From an uncultured Bacillota bacterium (lineage in GTDB: Bacteria > Bacillota > Dehalobacteriia > UBA7702), in contig CAKUYE010000016.1 in the NCBI GenBank assembly GCA_934702375.1, positions 1-55,448 of the forward strand: 55,448 bases of DNA. The letters are read 5' to 3'. The position numbers were made by a program, and so were the translations under genes. The notes under the pieces are model-generated. The model was not told where the DNA came from and searched no databases. It worked only from the letters and a program-made list of their open reading frames with translations. Shown piece by piece: positions 6,948 through 14,732 of this stretch. The stretch's first letter is position 1. Every line of letters begins with the position of its first letter.

Positions 6948-8237
6948 ATGGATCAAATGGAACGATATATTGAAAACCACATCGTCACATTCATTCATAT
7001 CCTGCGCAATGCCGGTTTGCGGCTGGGGATCTCCGAGATTTTCGATGCCATGAAGGTTCTTGCGGTGCTGGATATGACCGATCGGGATCAGGTGTACCGG
7101 GGGCTTTCCGCCGTGCTGGTTAAGAGCCGCCACGATGAGGAGATTTTTGACCGGGCTTTTCACGCCTATTTTGTTCCCGAGGAACAGCGCTTATCCCAAA
7201 TGGCTCAGTTCTTTGCCGAACGCCGGGAAAGGGATGCTTTAAAGGAAGACCTTGTTTTTAAAGATCAGCCCATGGATGTTTCCGAACAGGATATGGAAAC
7301 CTACGGCGCCATCAGCGAAGAGGATCGCCAAAAGGTGCGGGATTTTTTGAGCCGCGCCAACAACGGCGTTAATGTGACCGAAGCCTTAAAGCCCGTGATT
7401 GAGCAGCAGATCCACAGTATTTTGCAGCGTCATCGGGATGTGATGGGCTTTACCCAAATCGCTCCCCTGGAGACCACCGGCGTGGATGAATGGGATGCCA
7501 TTCTTTATGATATGTCCCGGCAGCAGGGAGAGCCGGATCTGTTGATGAAAAATATTGCCGATATCAAAGAAGATGAGATTCAGGATGCCGTGGTGCTTTT
7601 GCGGCAGCTGGCGCGAAAGCTTGCCACCCGAATCGGCCGCCGCTACAAAAGCAGCGCCGGACGAAAGATTGTGGATGTCCGCCGTTCCCTTCGCAGCGGT
7701 CTGCGCTACGGCGGTGTGCTGATGGATTTGAAGTACAAACGCCGCCGCATCCAAAAGCCCAATGTGATTCTGCTTACGGATATTTCCGGTTCCATGCTGA
7801 AATACAGCGGCTTCCTTTTGGAAATGATGATGGGCCTTTCGGCGGTGCTGCCCAATATCCGCAGCTATGTTTTTGCCGAAAGATTGCAAAGGCTCGATCT
7901 GAAAACCTTTGATATGGATACCTTTGCCAAAGATCATGAGCTGGGGGACGGGACCAATATCCATAATTCCCTCTTGGCGTTTTTAACGGAATGTGATAGA
8001 ATATTAAACAGAAAAACGGTGCTGATCATTTTGAGCGATACCAAAACGGTGGAATACCGTGAGGCCGTAGAACAGCTGCGTTATATCAGCGGCAAGGTCA
8101 AGGAGATCCTCTGGCTTAATCCTCTGCCTGCCGAGGAATGGCTGCGCTTTGCGCAGACCAAAGCCTTTTTGCCCTGGGTTACTATGGTGGAAGCCTCATC
8201 CATCCAAAGCCTGACCAGGGCTTTGAAGGATATTTGA
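6948..8237 (+). CDS. VWA-domain (CoxE-like) partner of MoxR ATPase
   Basis: 429 residues from ATG 6948. The N-terminal half is helical, then a basic segment (RRYKSSAGRKIVDVRRSLR) and a von Willebrand A domain from about residue 275 with a MIDAS metal site LLTDISGSM (DxSxS) and LSDTKT. This is the layout of CoxE-like proteins paired with MoxR ATPases. A cytoplasmic complex with the preceding ATPase is inferred from family knowledge and gene order. Confidence 0.87.
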   Translation: MDQMERYIENHIVTFIHILRNAGLRLGISEIFDAMKVLAVLDMTDRDQVYRGLSAVLVKSRHDEEIFDRAFHAYFVPEEQRLSQMAQFFAERRERDALKEDLVFKDQPMDVSEQDMETYGAISEEDRQKVRDFLSRANNGVNVTEALKPVIEQQIHSILQRHRDVMGFTQIAPLETTGVDEWDAILYDMSRQQGEPDLLMKNIADIKEDEIQDAVVLLRQLARKLATRIGRRYKSSAGRKIVDVRRSLRSGLRYGGVLMDLKYKRRRIQKPNVILLTDISGSMLKYSGFLLEMMMGLSAVLPNIRSYVFAERLQRLDLKTFDMDTFAKDHELGDGTNIHNSLLAFLTECDRILNRKTVLIILSDTKTVEYREAVEQLRYISGKVKEILWLNPLPAEEWLRFAQTKAFLPWVTMVEASSIQSLTRALKDI

Positions 8238-8259
8238 AATTGAAAAGGAGAGTTTTATC

Positions 8260-8475
8260 ATGCCTAAGTATAGCTTTCGCTGCTCCGATTGCGGAGAAGA
8301 ATTTGTTGTTCGCTGCAAATACGAGGAAAAATGGGATTCCAAATGCCCGAAATGCGGTTCGGCAGAAAAAAAGGAAATTTTCCGTCTCCAGGGACACGGA
8401 CATGCCCAGTCGATCACCGAACGAATGGGGATTCCGGAAATTCCTGCCCACGGCCATTTCTTTGGCGAAAAATAA
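8260..8475 (+). CDS. FmdB-family zinc ribbon protein
   Basis: 71 residues from ATG 8260, with aaaggag upstream. It opens with PKYSFRCSDCGEEF and continues with CPKCGS, giving two CxxC knuckles of an FmdB-type zinc ribbon, then a His-rich tail (GHGHAQS, PAHGHFFGEK). FmdB proteins are small and poorly understood; a regulatory or metal-binding role is only suggested. It ends the ylbF-MoxR-VWA run. Confidence 0.8.
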   Translation: MPKYSFRCSDCGEEFVVRCKYEEKWDSKCPKCGSAEKKEIFRLQGHGHAQSITERMGIPEIPAHGHFFGEK

Positions 8476-8480
8476 TGATA

Positions 8481-8509
8481 TTGACAGATCTTGAATTTTA
8501 CCGTATGAT
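8481..8509 (+). promoter_or_regulatory. Promoter upstream of 8551 gene
   Basis: TTGACA (8481-8486), 17-bp spacer, TATGAT (8504-8509), 41 bp before the start codon. Confidence 0.75.
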
Positions 8510-8550
8510 TAATAGGTCATTGTGTTTCTAATTGTGATGGAGGTCATGGA

Positions 8551-9294
8551 ATGTTTATTGAAGGTTTGCGCAAAGCCAAAAACAAATGGCGCATTCTGGT
8601 GGGGGTCCTTATGGGGCTCATTATTATCTCGTTGTTAGCCACTTTTTCCTATGCCGGCAGAAGTGTGAATGTTTCCGATACCAACACCGGAGACGGTACG
8701 ATCCTTTCCTCGGTGGAAGAAACGGCAAAATCCGCAGGGGATGCCGCAAAGAAAGCCGATGGCGATATCACCGTACAGGGGGATGCCGCTGCCGCTTATT
8801 TGAACCTTGCCGCCTATCAGGATCTTTATCTGGAAGATTCTAAGGATTCCTACGAAAAAGCTTTGGGCTATGCTCAAAATATGGTGGCTGCCTGCGGCTC
8901 TGCCAAAGACCCCGATTACGTTACCGCTTATGGCTACGAATTTTCCGCTTATCAGGGGTTGGGCGATGAAAAAGGCCTTTCCGATGCCTTTAACGAAAGT
9001 CTTTCCGTGGTGGATATTGATGAATCCTTCCTGAACAGCTATTACAGTGCAATGTCCGGCTTAAAAGCTTACGATGCCTTTATTGCGGATATGGATGCCG
9101 TAACGAAAAAGCTGGAAGCTCTGGCCAAAGAAGAGCCTGCCGCCGAAGAGGATAAAACAACGGAAGATACCGAAGATTCCGAAAATACCGACAGCACTGC
9201 GGATAGCAGCAGCGAAGATATGACGGCATCGGAACTGTTGGAGGTTGTTTCCGGATTGGTCGATAACGCCAACGCCGCCGCTGCGGAAAAATAA
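8551..9294 (+). CDS. Membrane-anchored envelope protein of unknown function
   Basis: 247 residues from ATG 8551 after ggagg. A short basic N-terminus (KAKNKWR) precedes one membrane segment (ILVGVLMGLIIISLLATF), so the rest should lie outside. Residues about 85-200 are helical with a tetratricopeptide feel (AAAYLNLAAYQDLY, SYEKALGYAQNM), followed by a very acidic Glu/Asp/Ser/Thr linker and a short C-terminal helix. I do not recognise a family beyond TPR-like. It has its own promoter and terminator. Confidence 0.65.
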   Translation: MFIEGLRKAKNKWRILVGVLMGLIIISLLATFSYAGRSVNVSDTNTGDGTILSSVEETAKSAGDAAKKADGDITVQGDAAAAYLNLAAYQDLYLEDSKDSYEKALGYAQNMVAACGSAKDPDYVTAYGYEFSAYQGLGDEKGLSDAFNESLSVVDIDESFLNSYYSAMSGLKAYDAFIADMDAVTKKLEALAKEEPAAEEDKTTEDTEDSENTDSTADSSSEDMTASELLEVVSGLVDNANAAAAEK

Positions 9295-9314
9295 AATCAA
9301 TAACGGATAAAAAA

Positions 9315-9372
9315 CCGGCGATCGCTGTGGGAAGGAAGCATGTAAGCTTCTCCCGGCGCATCGCCGTTTTTT
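9315..9372 (+). terminator. Terminator after 8551 gene
   Basis: Outer stem CGGCGAT (9316-9322) and ATCGCCG (9360-9366), an inner hairpin in the loop, and TTTTTT at 9367-9372. Confidence 0.8.
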
Positions 9373-9507
9373 GTTATGACAGGCTTTTGCCGGGCATAGA
9401 ATTTTTCGGATGAAATTTTTAGAAATCTTTACGGAGTTTTTACATCGTTGCTGGACGATGCCCTGATTTTTTAGTATAATAGAAACAGATCAATGAAGGA
9501 GAATTTT

Positions 9508-10080
9508 ATGTCGGAAACTATTTTTTCATTTTTATCGGGATTGCCCATGAACTGGATCGTCTTTTTCGCTTCGGCAATCCCCGTTACCGAGCTGCGGGCG
9601 GCAATTCCCTTTGGCATTGCCGGCGGGATGTCCCCCCTTTCCGCCTGGTTCTGGGGGGTACTTGGGAATTTACTGCCGATCCCATTTATCCTGTTTCTGT
9701 GGCCCCTGATCTATAAGATCTTCGATAAGATCCCTTTCACCCGGGGGATCCTCCACCGCTTTGTGGATAAAGCCCGGGAAAAAGGAAAGACCATCGAGAA
9801 AAAGGGCACCATCGGCCTGACCCTTTTTGTGGGCATCCCTCTGCCGGTTACCGGTGTGTGGACCGGCTCTCTGATCAGCTTTTTGCTGAACCTCAGCCCC
9901 TTCCATGCAACGTTGGCTCTGACCTTCGGCGCAATGATCTCCGGTACTATCGTTACCGCCCTTACCATGGGCTTTGTGGGTGTAAAGGACTCCATAGGGC
10001 TTGCGGAAGCTGTTGTGGGGTTGGTGTTGGTGGCAGTAGTGGTTTATGTTGTGTGTAGAGTGATAAAGAGGAGAAAGTGA
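9508..10080 (+). CDS. COG2426 small multidrug export-like membrane protein
   Basis: 190 residues from ATG 9508, chosen because gaagga lies just before it; an in-frame ATG at 9493 precedes that site. Several membrane segments and the motif TELRAAIPFGI match PF06695/COG2426, a family named for a reported small multidrug export function. The transported substrate is not evident. The final 20 codons use almost no C (leucines switch to TTG, arginines to AGA/AGG), then a long hairpin element follows. Confidence 0.82.
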   Translation: MSETIFSFLSGLPMNWIVFFASAIPVTELRAAIPFGIAGGMSPLSAWFWGVLGNLLPIPFILFLWPLIYKIFDKIPFTRGILHRFVDKAREKGKTIEKKGTIGLTLFVGIPLPVTGVWTGSLISFLLNLSPFHATLALTFGAMISGTIVTALTMGFVGVKDSIGLAEAVVGLVLVAVVVYVVCRVIKRRK

Positions 10081-10473
10081 TTTGTTTTTGTGGTTAGGGT
10101 GGGTACGTCGGAGTAACGTTTCGTTGCGGGCGTGCTAAACGATTGTAATCGGGCAAAATCTTCCGCCACCGGGAGACTGCAGATACCTCTTGTATACTTT
10201 GCTCCCGCTGCCGAAATCTTTTACCCGATTAAAACCGTTTATCCCACCCGGAGTGATGTTTTACCGCGACTTTTCTGCGTCGGCGGCTGTTTATCCCACC
10301 CGGAGGGATGTTTTACCGCGACGTTGTGCGCCGCAGATACTTTTGATATGCTTCGCAATAGACGTTATGCCGTCGCGAAAAACATCTAATTTCATGAAAA
10401 GTGCCTGCTACGTATGGCTTTTCCTCAAGGCGAAGCCATGGTGGGGTTGCATTGCGGTGTTGTAAAAAGGAGG
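10081..10473 (+). repeat. Intergenic repeat cluster 2
   Basis: A C-free G/T tract, gtacgtcgg module, LIH copy 2 (10137-10240), the flank atcccacccgg, a second flank copy joined to tgcgtcggcg without a hairpin (10276-10297), the inverted repeat ttttaccgcgac ... gtcgcgaaaa (about 10310-10383), and the start of a palindromic element (gtgcctgctacg). No gene seen. Confidence 0.8.
10137..10240 (+). repeat. LIH copy 2 (class B stem)
   Basis: 104 bp. Arms AAACGATTGTAATCGGG and CCCGATTAAAACCGTTT, extended by caaaa and ttttac, with the apex GATACCTCTTGTATAC. It lies 57 bp after the COG2426 stop. Confidence 0.85.
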
Positions 10474-10481
10474 TTGATGTG

Positions 10482-10781
10482 ATGAGTGAAAAGGTTTATA
10501 CGATAGAAGAAATTCGTGCATTAGTTGCTCCCATTGCCCAAGCCTATGGCGTGGAGCGAATCTATCTCTTCGGTTCCTATGCCCGGGGCGAGGCCACGCC
10601 GGAATCGGATCTGGACTTTCGCATTGACCGGGGGCGAGTACGAGGCTTTCAGTTGGGAGGCTTGTACAACGCTATCTCCGATATACTGCATAAACCAATT
10701 GATTTGATCTCTTCCGATTGCCTTGATTCGGAATTTCGCAATGAGATTTCACCGGAGGAGGTAATGATCTATGAACAGTGA
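10482..10781 (+). CDS. MNT-type nucleotidyltransferase antitoxin, copy 1
   Basis: 99 residues from ATG 10482 (aaaggagg upstream). LFGSYARGEATPESDLDF contains the minimal nucleotidyltransferase signature GSx10DxD. Together with the overlapping HEPN gene it forms an MNT/HEPN toxin-antitoxin pair, in which the MntA protein adds AMP to a tyrosine of the HEPN RNase and silences it. The first 169 bp (10474-10642) are identical, bar one base, to the start of copy 2 at 11138, whereas the 3' halves differ clearly. Confidence 0.88.
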   Translation: MSEKVYTIEEIRALVAPIAQAYGVERIYLFGSYARGEATPESDLDFRIDRGRVRGFQLGGLYNAISDILHKPIDLISSDCLDSEFRNEISPEEVMIYEQ

Positions 10782-11133
10782 AAAAAGAGATCGCAGCATC
10801 CTGCTTCATATTTCTGATTATTGTCTTGAAATAGAAGAAACAATGGCAGATATCTCAAACAGTAAAGCAAAGTATGATGAAAGTCGTATTCATCGCAATG
10901 CGCTTGCGATGTGCGTGTTGCAAATTGGAGAGTTGGTTTCCGTATTGTCGGATGATTTTAAAGATGCTTATACGGAGATTCCCTGGCGGGATATTAAGGC
11001 AATGCGCAATATTGTTGCCCATCACTATGGCAATTTTGATTTTAATGCTCTTTGGGAAGTTGCTCAGGACGATATCCCTGTGCTAAAAGACTTTTGTGTT
11101 CGGTGTTTAGAAGGATGGTCTAAAGAAAATTGA
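10771..11133 (+). CDS. HEPN-domain RNase toxin (HepT-like)
   Basis: 120 residues from ATG 10771, overlapping the MNT gene by 11 bp. The protein is helical and carries the HEPN active-site motif Rx4HxY as RNIVAHHY (about residues 80-87). HepT toxins cleave RNA and are modified on the tyrosine of this motif by the partner nucleotidyltransferase. Context and motif together make the assignment firm. Whether the toxin is active here is not known. Confidence 0.88.
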   Translation: MNSEKRDRSILLHISDYCLEIEETMADISNSKAKYDESRIHRNALAMCVLQIGELVSVLSDDFKDAYTEIPWRDIKAMRNIVAHHYGNFDFNALWEVAQDDIPVLKDFCVRCLEGWSKEN

Positions 11134-11137
11134 TGTG

Positions 11138-11440
11138 ATGAGTGAAAAGGTTTATACAATAGAAGAAATTCGTGCATTAGTTGCTCCCATTGCCCAAGCC
11201 TATGGCGTGGAGCGAATCTATCTCTTCGGTTCCTATGCCCGGGGCGAGGCCACGCCGGAATCGGATCTGGACTTTCGCATTGACCGGGGGCGAGTACGCA
11301 GTCTGTTTAAATTGGGCGGACTGTATAATGCCTTCACAGATGCACTTCATAAGCCTGTTGATCTTTTGACTACGGATAGTCTTGATATGAACTTTCGCAA
11401 TGAGATTTCGCCGGAAGAGGTAATGATCTATGAGCAGTGA
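11138..11440 (+). CDS. MNT-type nucleotidyltransferase, copy 2
   Basis: 100 residues from ATG 11138, four bases past the HEPN stop; a GTG at 11135 is also in frame. It keeps GSx10DxD. Residues 1-53 match copy 1 exactly; the rest (LFKLGGLYNAFTDALHKPVD) has diverged, and the last codons (RNEISPEEVMIYEQ) match again. This mosaic suggests duplication with later gene conversion of the 5' half. Its own HEPN partner is missing: only the overlapping start codon survives. Confidence 0.85.
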   Translation: MSEKVYTIEEIRALVAPIAQAYGVERIYLFGSYARGEATPESDLDFRIDRGRVRSLFKLGGLYNAFTDALHKPVDLLTTDSLDMNFRNEISPEEVMIYEQ

Positions 11441-11519
11441 TCTTACCTTTATTCTGTGTTTTTTTGTTTTGGGGTTGGGGGTGTGCGTCGGCTGTAGTTG
11501 GGTGGAGCGTGCGTGCTAA
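11430..11519 (+). pseudogene. Remnant start of a second HEPN gene, cut by repeat cluster 3
   Basis: An ATG at 11430 overlaps MNT copy 2 exactly as the HEPN start overlaps copy 1, and it begins MSSD (compare MNSE). After about six codons the frame runs into the G/T-rich tract that precedes a long hairpin element. It appears that the partner gene was lost at this junction. Confidence 0.45.
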
Positions 11520-11753
11520 ACGCTTGTAACGCCGCGAAATCGAGCCGTGCCGGGCTTTCGGATACCTCTTGTATACGCTCAATCCCGTCCCGTCTCGCTT
11601 TCACGGCGTTAAAACCGTTTATCCCACCCGGAGGTGGTTATTTGGTGAAATCCCGGCCTATGGCCGAGGTGAAATCTCACCTTCGGTGAGGTTGTGGTAG
11701 CGTTGCTACGCATCGCTAATTAGTATATTTTACGCCGTAGTTGCTTTTATGAA
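11441..11753 (+). repeat. Intergenic repeat cluster 3, left part
   Basis: G/T tract (tttggggttgggggtg), gtgcgtcggc module, LIH copy 3 (11518-11620), flank ttatcccacccggagg, a two-unit reversed mini-hairpin array (11644-11691), then gttgtggtagcgttgctacgc (shared with cluster 1) and the left half of the ttttacgccg inverted repeat. Confidence 0.75.
11518..11620 (+). repeat. LIH copy 3 (class A stem)
   Basis: 103 bp with arms AAACGCTTGTAACGCCG and CGGCGTTAAAACCGTTT, extended by gaaatcgag and ctcgctttc. The apex GATACCTCTTGTATAC is unchanged. Confidence 0.85.
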
Positions 11754-11829
11754 GGGGACGGTTTTTTTGTCCCATGGCGAATGTTGCAAGAGAAGAATCC
11801 ACAAACACTGGGACAAAAGAACCGTCCCC
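11754..11829. repeat. GGGGACGG element, copy 2, nested
   Basis: The same 76-bp element as at 3452. Comparison with the uninterrupted inverted repeat at 31298-31369 shows it sits in the loop region between cttttatg and gatgaacgt. Confidence 0.75.
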
Positions 11830-11884
11830 GATGAACGTAGCGCCGTCGCGAAAAGGAACTGATTTGCAGAAAAGTGCCTGCTAC

Positions 11885-12232
11885 ACATGCCTTCCCCTTT
11901 GAGGGGAAGGTGGCAGCGCTAGCTGACGGCCTTTTCGGGCAAATGCCTTCGGCATTGGCTCCGAAGGGCACTAGGTTATCCTTGAAAATGCCTGCGGCAT
12001 TTCCTAAGGTTAACCGTCGGATGAGGTGGCGTGATGGAGAAACATAATTGATACGATAAAAGAATCTGCGGCGTGGGATGTGTCTTTGAAAGATACGTTT
12101 TTCGCCGCAGTTGTTTTTTTCGTAAAATACAGATGCACCCTTCGCGACACCTCATCAGTCGGCTAGCGCCGACAGCTTCTCCTTGAGGCGAAGCCATATT
12201 TGGTTCGCATTGCTTTGCAATGCTTCCACAAC
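11885..12232. repeat. Palindromic MITE-like element with nested insertion
   Basis: Left end tgccttcccctttgagggg ... gatgaggtggcg, right end cgacacctcatcagtcgg ... cttctccttgagg, so the two ends are imperfect inverted repeats of about 60 bp. A smaller element (11929-12016) interrupts the left end. The centre has tctgcggcg facing cgccgcag. No gene is supported. Confidence 0.7.
11929..12016. repeat. Nested ~88-bp element with two mini-hairpins
   Basis: Begins ggccttttcgggc and ends aaggttaaccg. It contains AATGCC-TTC-GGCATT and AAATGCC-TGC-GGCATTT. A second copy interrupts the same larger element at 55374-55448, at a closely similar site (gg/atgagg). Confidence 0.7.
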
Positions 12233-12312
12233 CTCCCGGAGGGAGATTTCACCTCTCGAAGAGAGATTTCACCTGCCGCAGGCAGATTTCACCCCGCGAA
12301 GCGGGATTTCAT
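12233..12312 (+). repeat. GNA-loop mini-hairpin array
   Basis: Four units separated by atttcac: CTCCC-GGA-GGGAG, CTCTC-GAA-GAGAG, CTGCC-GCA-GGCAG, CCCGC-GAA-GCGGG. The stems differ, the triloops are all GNA and the spacer is fixed. Confidence 0.85.
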
Positions 12313-12315
12313 CCG

Positions 12316-12356
12316 AAAAAATACGGGGACGAAAATTTTCGTCCCCGATTTTTTAG
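12316..12356. terminator. Bidirectional terminator after flavin reductase
   Basis: A perfect palindrome GGGGACGAAAA/TTTTCGTCCCC is flanked by an A run on the left and a T run on the right, so both strands gain a T tract. Confidence 0.85.
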
Positions 12357-12910
12357 CTTAGCTTTTTGCCGTCCTGGAAGGCTTGGCCTACGACTTCGCC
12401 CAGAACGTGGTAAGTGCTGTTGGTAGGTTCATAGGCGATGGGTTTGAATTTGGTCATATCAATTTTATCTTCGCCGTTGAGAACCTTTTCGTCGATGCTT
12501 ACATTGACGATCTTGCCGATGACGTTGCCGTCCTCGGTGGTTTTGAGGAATTCACATTCCAGCGTGACCGGGAATTCCTCGATGATCGGGGCATCGACCT
12601 TTTCACTTTTTGTGATATGGAAGCCGGATTTTTCCATTTTCTTCGGCTCTTTATTGGCGGAGGTGATCCCCACATAGTCTGCGGCTACAACGTTTTGAGC
12701 ATCGGCAAAGCTGATGGTAAAAGCGCCTTTTGCTTTGATGTTGGCATAGGTGCGATGACCGGTGCTGATGCAGATTTCTACTTTATCGGCATCGTAAAGG
12801 CCGCCCCAGGCCGCATTCATGGCATCGGCGGTGCCGTCCTCGTTGTAGGTGGCGATGATTAAAACAGGGAGGGGATAAAACCAGGATTTTGCTCCGAAAT
12901 CTTTACGCAT
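12353..12910 (-). CDS. Flavin reductase family protein (flavoredoxin-like)
   Basis: 185 residues from ATG 12910 (aaggactg upstream). The N-terminal pattern (WFYPLPVLIIATYNEDG, NAAWGGLY, HRTYANIKAKGAFTISF) fits FMN-binding flavin reductase/flavoredoxin proteins of about 190 residues, cytosolic split-barrel enzymes that reduce flavin or carry electrons. The physiological partner is unknown. Just upstream is the C-terminal remnant of an NADPH-dependent FMN reductase or flavodoxin gene, so the locus may once have been a flavin-redox operon under a LysR regulator. Confidence 0.85.
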   Translation of the reverse strand: MRKDFGAKSWFYPLPVLIIATYNEDGTADAMNAAWGGLYDADKVEICISTGHRTYANIKAKGAFTISFADAQNVVAADYVGITSANKEPKKMEKSGFHITKSEKVDAPIIEEFPVTLECEFLKTTEDGNVIGKIVNVSIDEKVLNGEDKIDMTKFKPIAYEPTNSTYHVLGEVVGQAFQDGKKLS

Positions 12911-12916
12911 GAAAAA

Positions 12917-13245
12917 TCAGTCCTTTCTTTTTTGCCCAAAGGCTCTATTGGTTATCATACTTAATTTCAATGGGATTGTCAATATGTTTTCTTTTAATTC
13001 TTGTAATGTCGTTTGCAGTCCTTCTTTGTCTTGGAGGACTTCCTCGGCGGAGCCGCCGTAGACCATATTCCAGTATTGGCTGCTGACAACGGGCATCCCT
13101 GTCATGGTGAAATATTTATTGAGAACATCGAAGGTTGATCTGTTTCATGATGGCTGTGGGGGGTGATGAAAGCCTGTTCCGCCGCTTTGCTGAAGCTGCC
13201 GGCATCTGCCACCAGAAGAAAGGTATCCAGCTGTGGGTTGTACAT
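12917..13245 (-). pseudogene. Deletion chimera: LysR start joined to flavodoxin/FMN-reductase end
   Basis: From ATG 13245 (aggagg upstream) the frame reads FLLVADAGSFSKAAEQAFITP, a LysR DNA-binding helix region. A six-base C run (13158-13163, read on the minus strand) then shifts the frame; one base fewer restores TAIMKQINL, the expected continuation. After about 40 codons all LysR sequence stops. The frame from 13105 reads TGMPVVSSQYWNMVYG and EEVLQDKEGLQT, the C-terminal end of flavodoxin-fold FMN reductases. So most of both genes has been deleted. It is not functional. Confidence 0.65.
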
Positions 13246-13275
13246 GAAAACCGGCCTCCTTTCCGAATGTGATCG

Positions 13276-14487
13276 TTACGCTTCCAGTAAGAACTTGATA
13301 AAATTCTTCTGTTTAATGCCGTTTCGGTTGATGTGAAGCAGTGTATCGGTGGAAACAACGAATTTTTCGTAATGATCGGTGATTGCTTCCAGTGGTGCAA
13401 ATTCGCGATCGGTGTTTTCCGGTGTGAGAATATAGCACACCTGAATGTAGATACGGTCGCCGCTTTTTTCGGCAATGAAATCCACTTCTGCAAGGTCCTG
13501 TTTGCCGATGTTGACGCTGTAGCCCCGCCGCAGCAACTCTAAATATACCGTGTTTTCCAGCACTCCGGCAATATCGTTATCCCGATAGCCCAACACTGCA
13601 TGGCGCAATCCCAAATCCGAAAGATAGTATTTCTCCTGGGTTTCCAAAATGCGTTTTCCTTTGATGTCAAAACGCGGTGCTTTATGGATCAAGAAAGCAT
13701 TTTCCAGCGCTTTTAAGTAATTATAGATCGTTTCGGTGCTGAGCTTTCGGCCTTCGTTCTTTAAAAAGTTTGAGATGGTTTTTGCCGAAAAGATGTTGCC
13801 GATATTGTCCATAATGTAGCGGATCACGCTTTCCAGCAGTGCAGTATCACGGATATTGTTTCGGACGATTACATCTTTGAGTAGTACCGAATTGTAGATA
13901 TCCTGTAGATATTGCATGATGCGGCTTTCTTCCCATTTTATTTGATGAATTCCCGGCAAGCCGCCAAACCGCAGATAGTTTGCAAATTGCTCCGGTTGAG
14001 ATAACTCCGCTTCTCCGGGGTTTTCTGCGGCAAAATCTAAATATTCCTGAAAACTTAAGGGGTAGACCCGTATTTCCACATAGCGCCCTGCCAGCAGTGT
14101 GGCTAGCTCTCCCGAAAGGAGCCTGGCATTGGAGCCGGTAATGAAAATATCGCAATCGAAATCAACACGAAGGGAGTTTATCGTTTGTTCCCAGCCGGTT
14201 ACTTCCTGAATCTCGTCGAGAAGGACATAGGTTCGTCCTTTGTTTTTTTCGATTTTGGCCGATAGCTCACGATACAGTGCTTTGTAGTTGCGCAGGGCTT
14301 CAAAGCGCAAAGATTCAAAATTCATGAAGATGATGTTCTCTTCCTTGATGCCTCGGTTTTGCAGCTCTTCCCGGGTTAGCTCAAGGAGAGCGCTCTTGCC
14401 GCATCGGCGCATACCGGTGATCACTTTGATCACGGGCTTGTCGATAAAATCGCAGATTTGATCCATATACTGTTTTCGCAATATCAT
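13276..14487 (-). CDS. AAA_14/DUF4143 ATPase (subfamily with QVxY motif)
   Basis: 403 residues from ATG 14487 (gggggg upstream). Walker A is TGMRRCGKSALL (about residues 24-35), Walker B is YVLLDEIQEV, a middle winged-helix segment follows (ISNFLKNEGRKLSTETIYNYLKA), and the DUF4143 domain ends with EVDFIAEK and YIQVCY. Compared with the copies at 4174 and 33856, the lysine of the nuclease-like EVK motif is replaced (QVCY), so nuclease activity is doubtful. The closest relative here is the copy at 45097. Its promoter is preceded by two palindromes exactly 40 bp apart. Confidence 0.88.
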   Translation of the reverse strand: MILRKQYMDQICDFIDKPVIKVITGMRRCGKSALLELTREELQNRGIKEENIIFMNFESLRFEALRNYKALYRELSAKIEKNKGRTYVLLDEIQEVTGWEQTINSLRVDFDCDIFITGSNARLLSGELATLLAGRYVEIRVYPLSFQEYLDFAAENPGEAELSQPEQFANYLRFGGLPGIHQIKWEESRIMQYLQDIYNSVLLKDVIVRNNIRDTALLESVIRYIMDNIGNIFSAKTISNFLKNEGRKLSTETIYNYLKALENAFLIHKAPRFDIKGKRILETQEKYYLSDLGLRHAVLGYRDNDIAGVLENTVYLELLRRGYSVNIGKQDLAEVDFIAEKSGDRIYIQVCYILTPENTDREFAPLEAITDHYEKFVVSTDTLLHINRNGIKQKNFIKFLLEA

Positions 14488-14513
14488 GGTGAATCCCCCC
14501 TATACTTGCTTTT

Positions 14514-14542
14514 ATTATAATATGCTTCCCCATGGAATGCAA
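14514..14542 (-). promoter_or_regulatory. Promoter of second DUF4143 ATPase
   Basis: Minus-strand TTGCAT (14542-14537), 17 bp, TATAAT (14519-14514). Confidence 0.7.
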
Positions 14543-14581
14543 ATGTTTTCGCTATAAGAGAAACAATTTTAAAATTTATCC

Positions 14582-14649
14582 AAAGTTTCTCTTATACAAG
14601 AAACTTTTGCTGATTTTGCCTAAAGTTTCTCTTATGCAAGAAACTTTTT
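14582..14649. promoter_or_regulatory. Paired palindromes, 40 bp apart, between divergent promoters
   Basis: Two near-identical boxes at 14582 and 14622, each AAAGTTTCT-N8-AGAAACTTT. A partial inverted copy (ataagagaaac) lies near 14553. They sit between the ATPase promoter on the minus strand and the relB promoter on the plus strand. They are likely binding sites of a dimeric regulator that is not identified. Confidence 0.65.
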
Positions 14650-14681
14650 GCGGGCGTGTTGCCGATAAAATGGCGATGTGC

Positions 14682-14710
14682 TTGCAAATCGCTTGCGATT
14701 TGTGTATAAT
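14682..14710 (+). promoter_or_regulatory. relB promoter with palindromic operator
   Basis: TTGCAA (14682-14687), 17-bp spacer, TATAAT (14705-14710). The spacer contains the perfect palindrome CAAATCGC/TT/GCGATTTG (14685-14702), as expected for RelB-type autoregulation. Confidence 0.8.
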
Positions 14711-14732
14711 AAAGGAAAAGGAGGTGTGTTGT

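Noticed and set aside
9961..10120. Diversity-generating retroelement footprint
   Set aside because: No reverse transcriptase or template/variable repeat pair is visible, and the bias is against C rather than at adenines.
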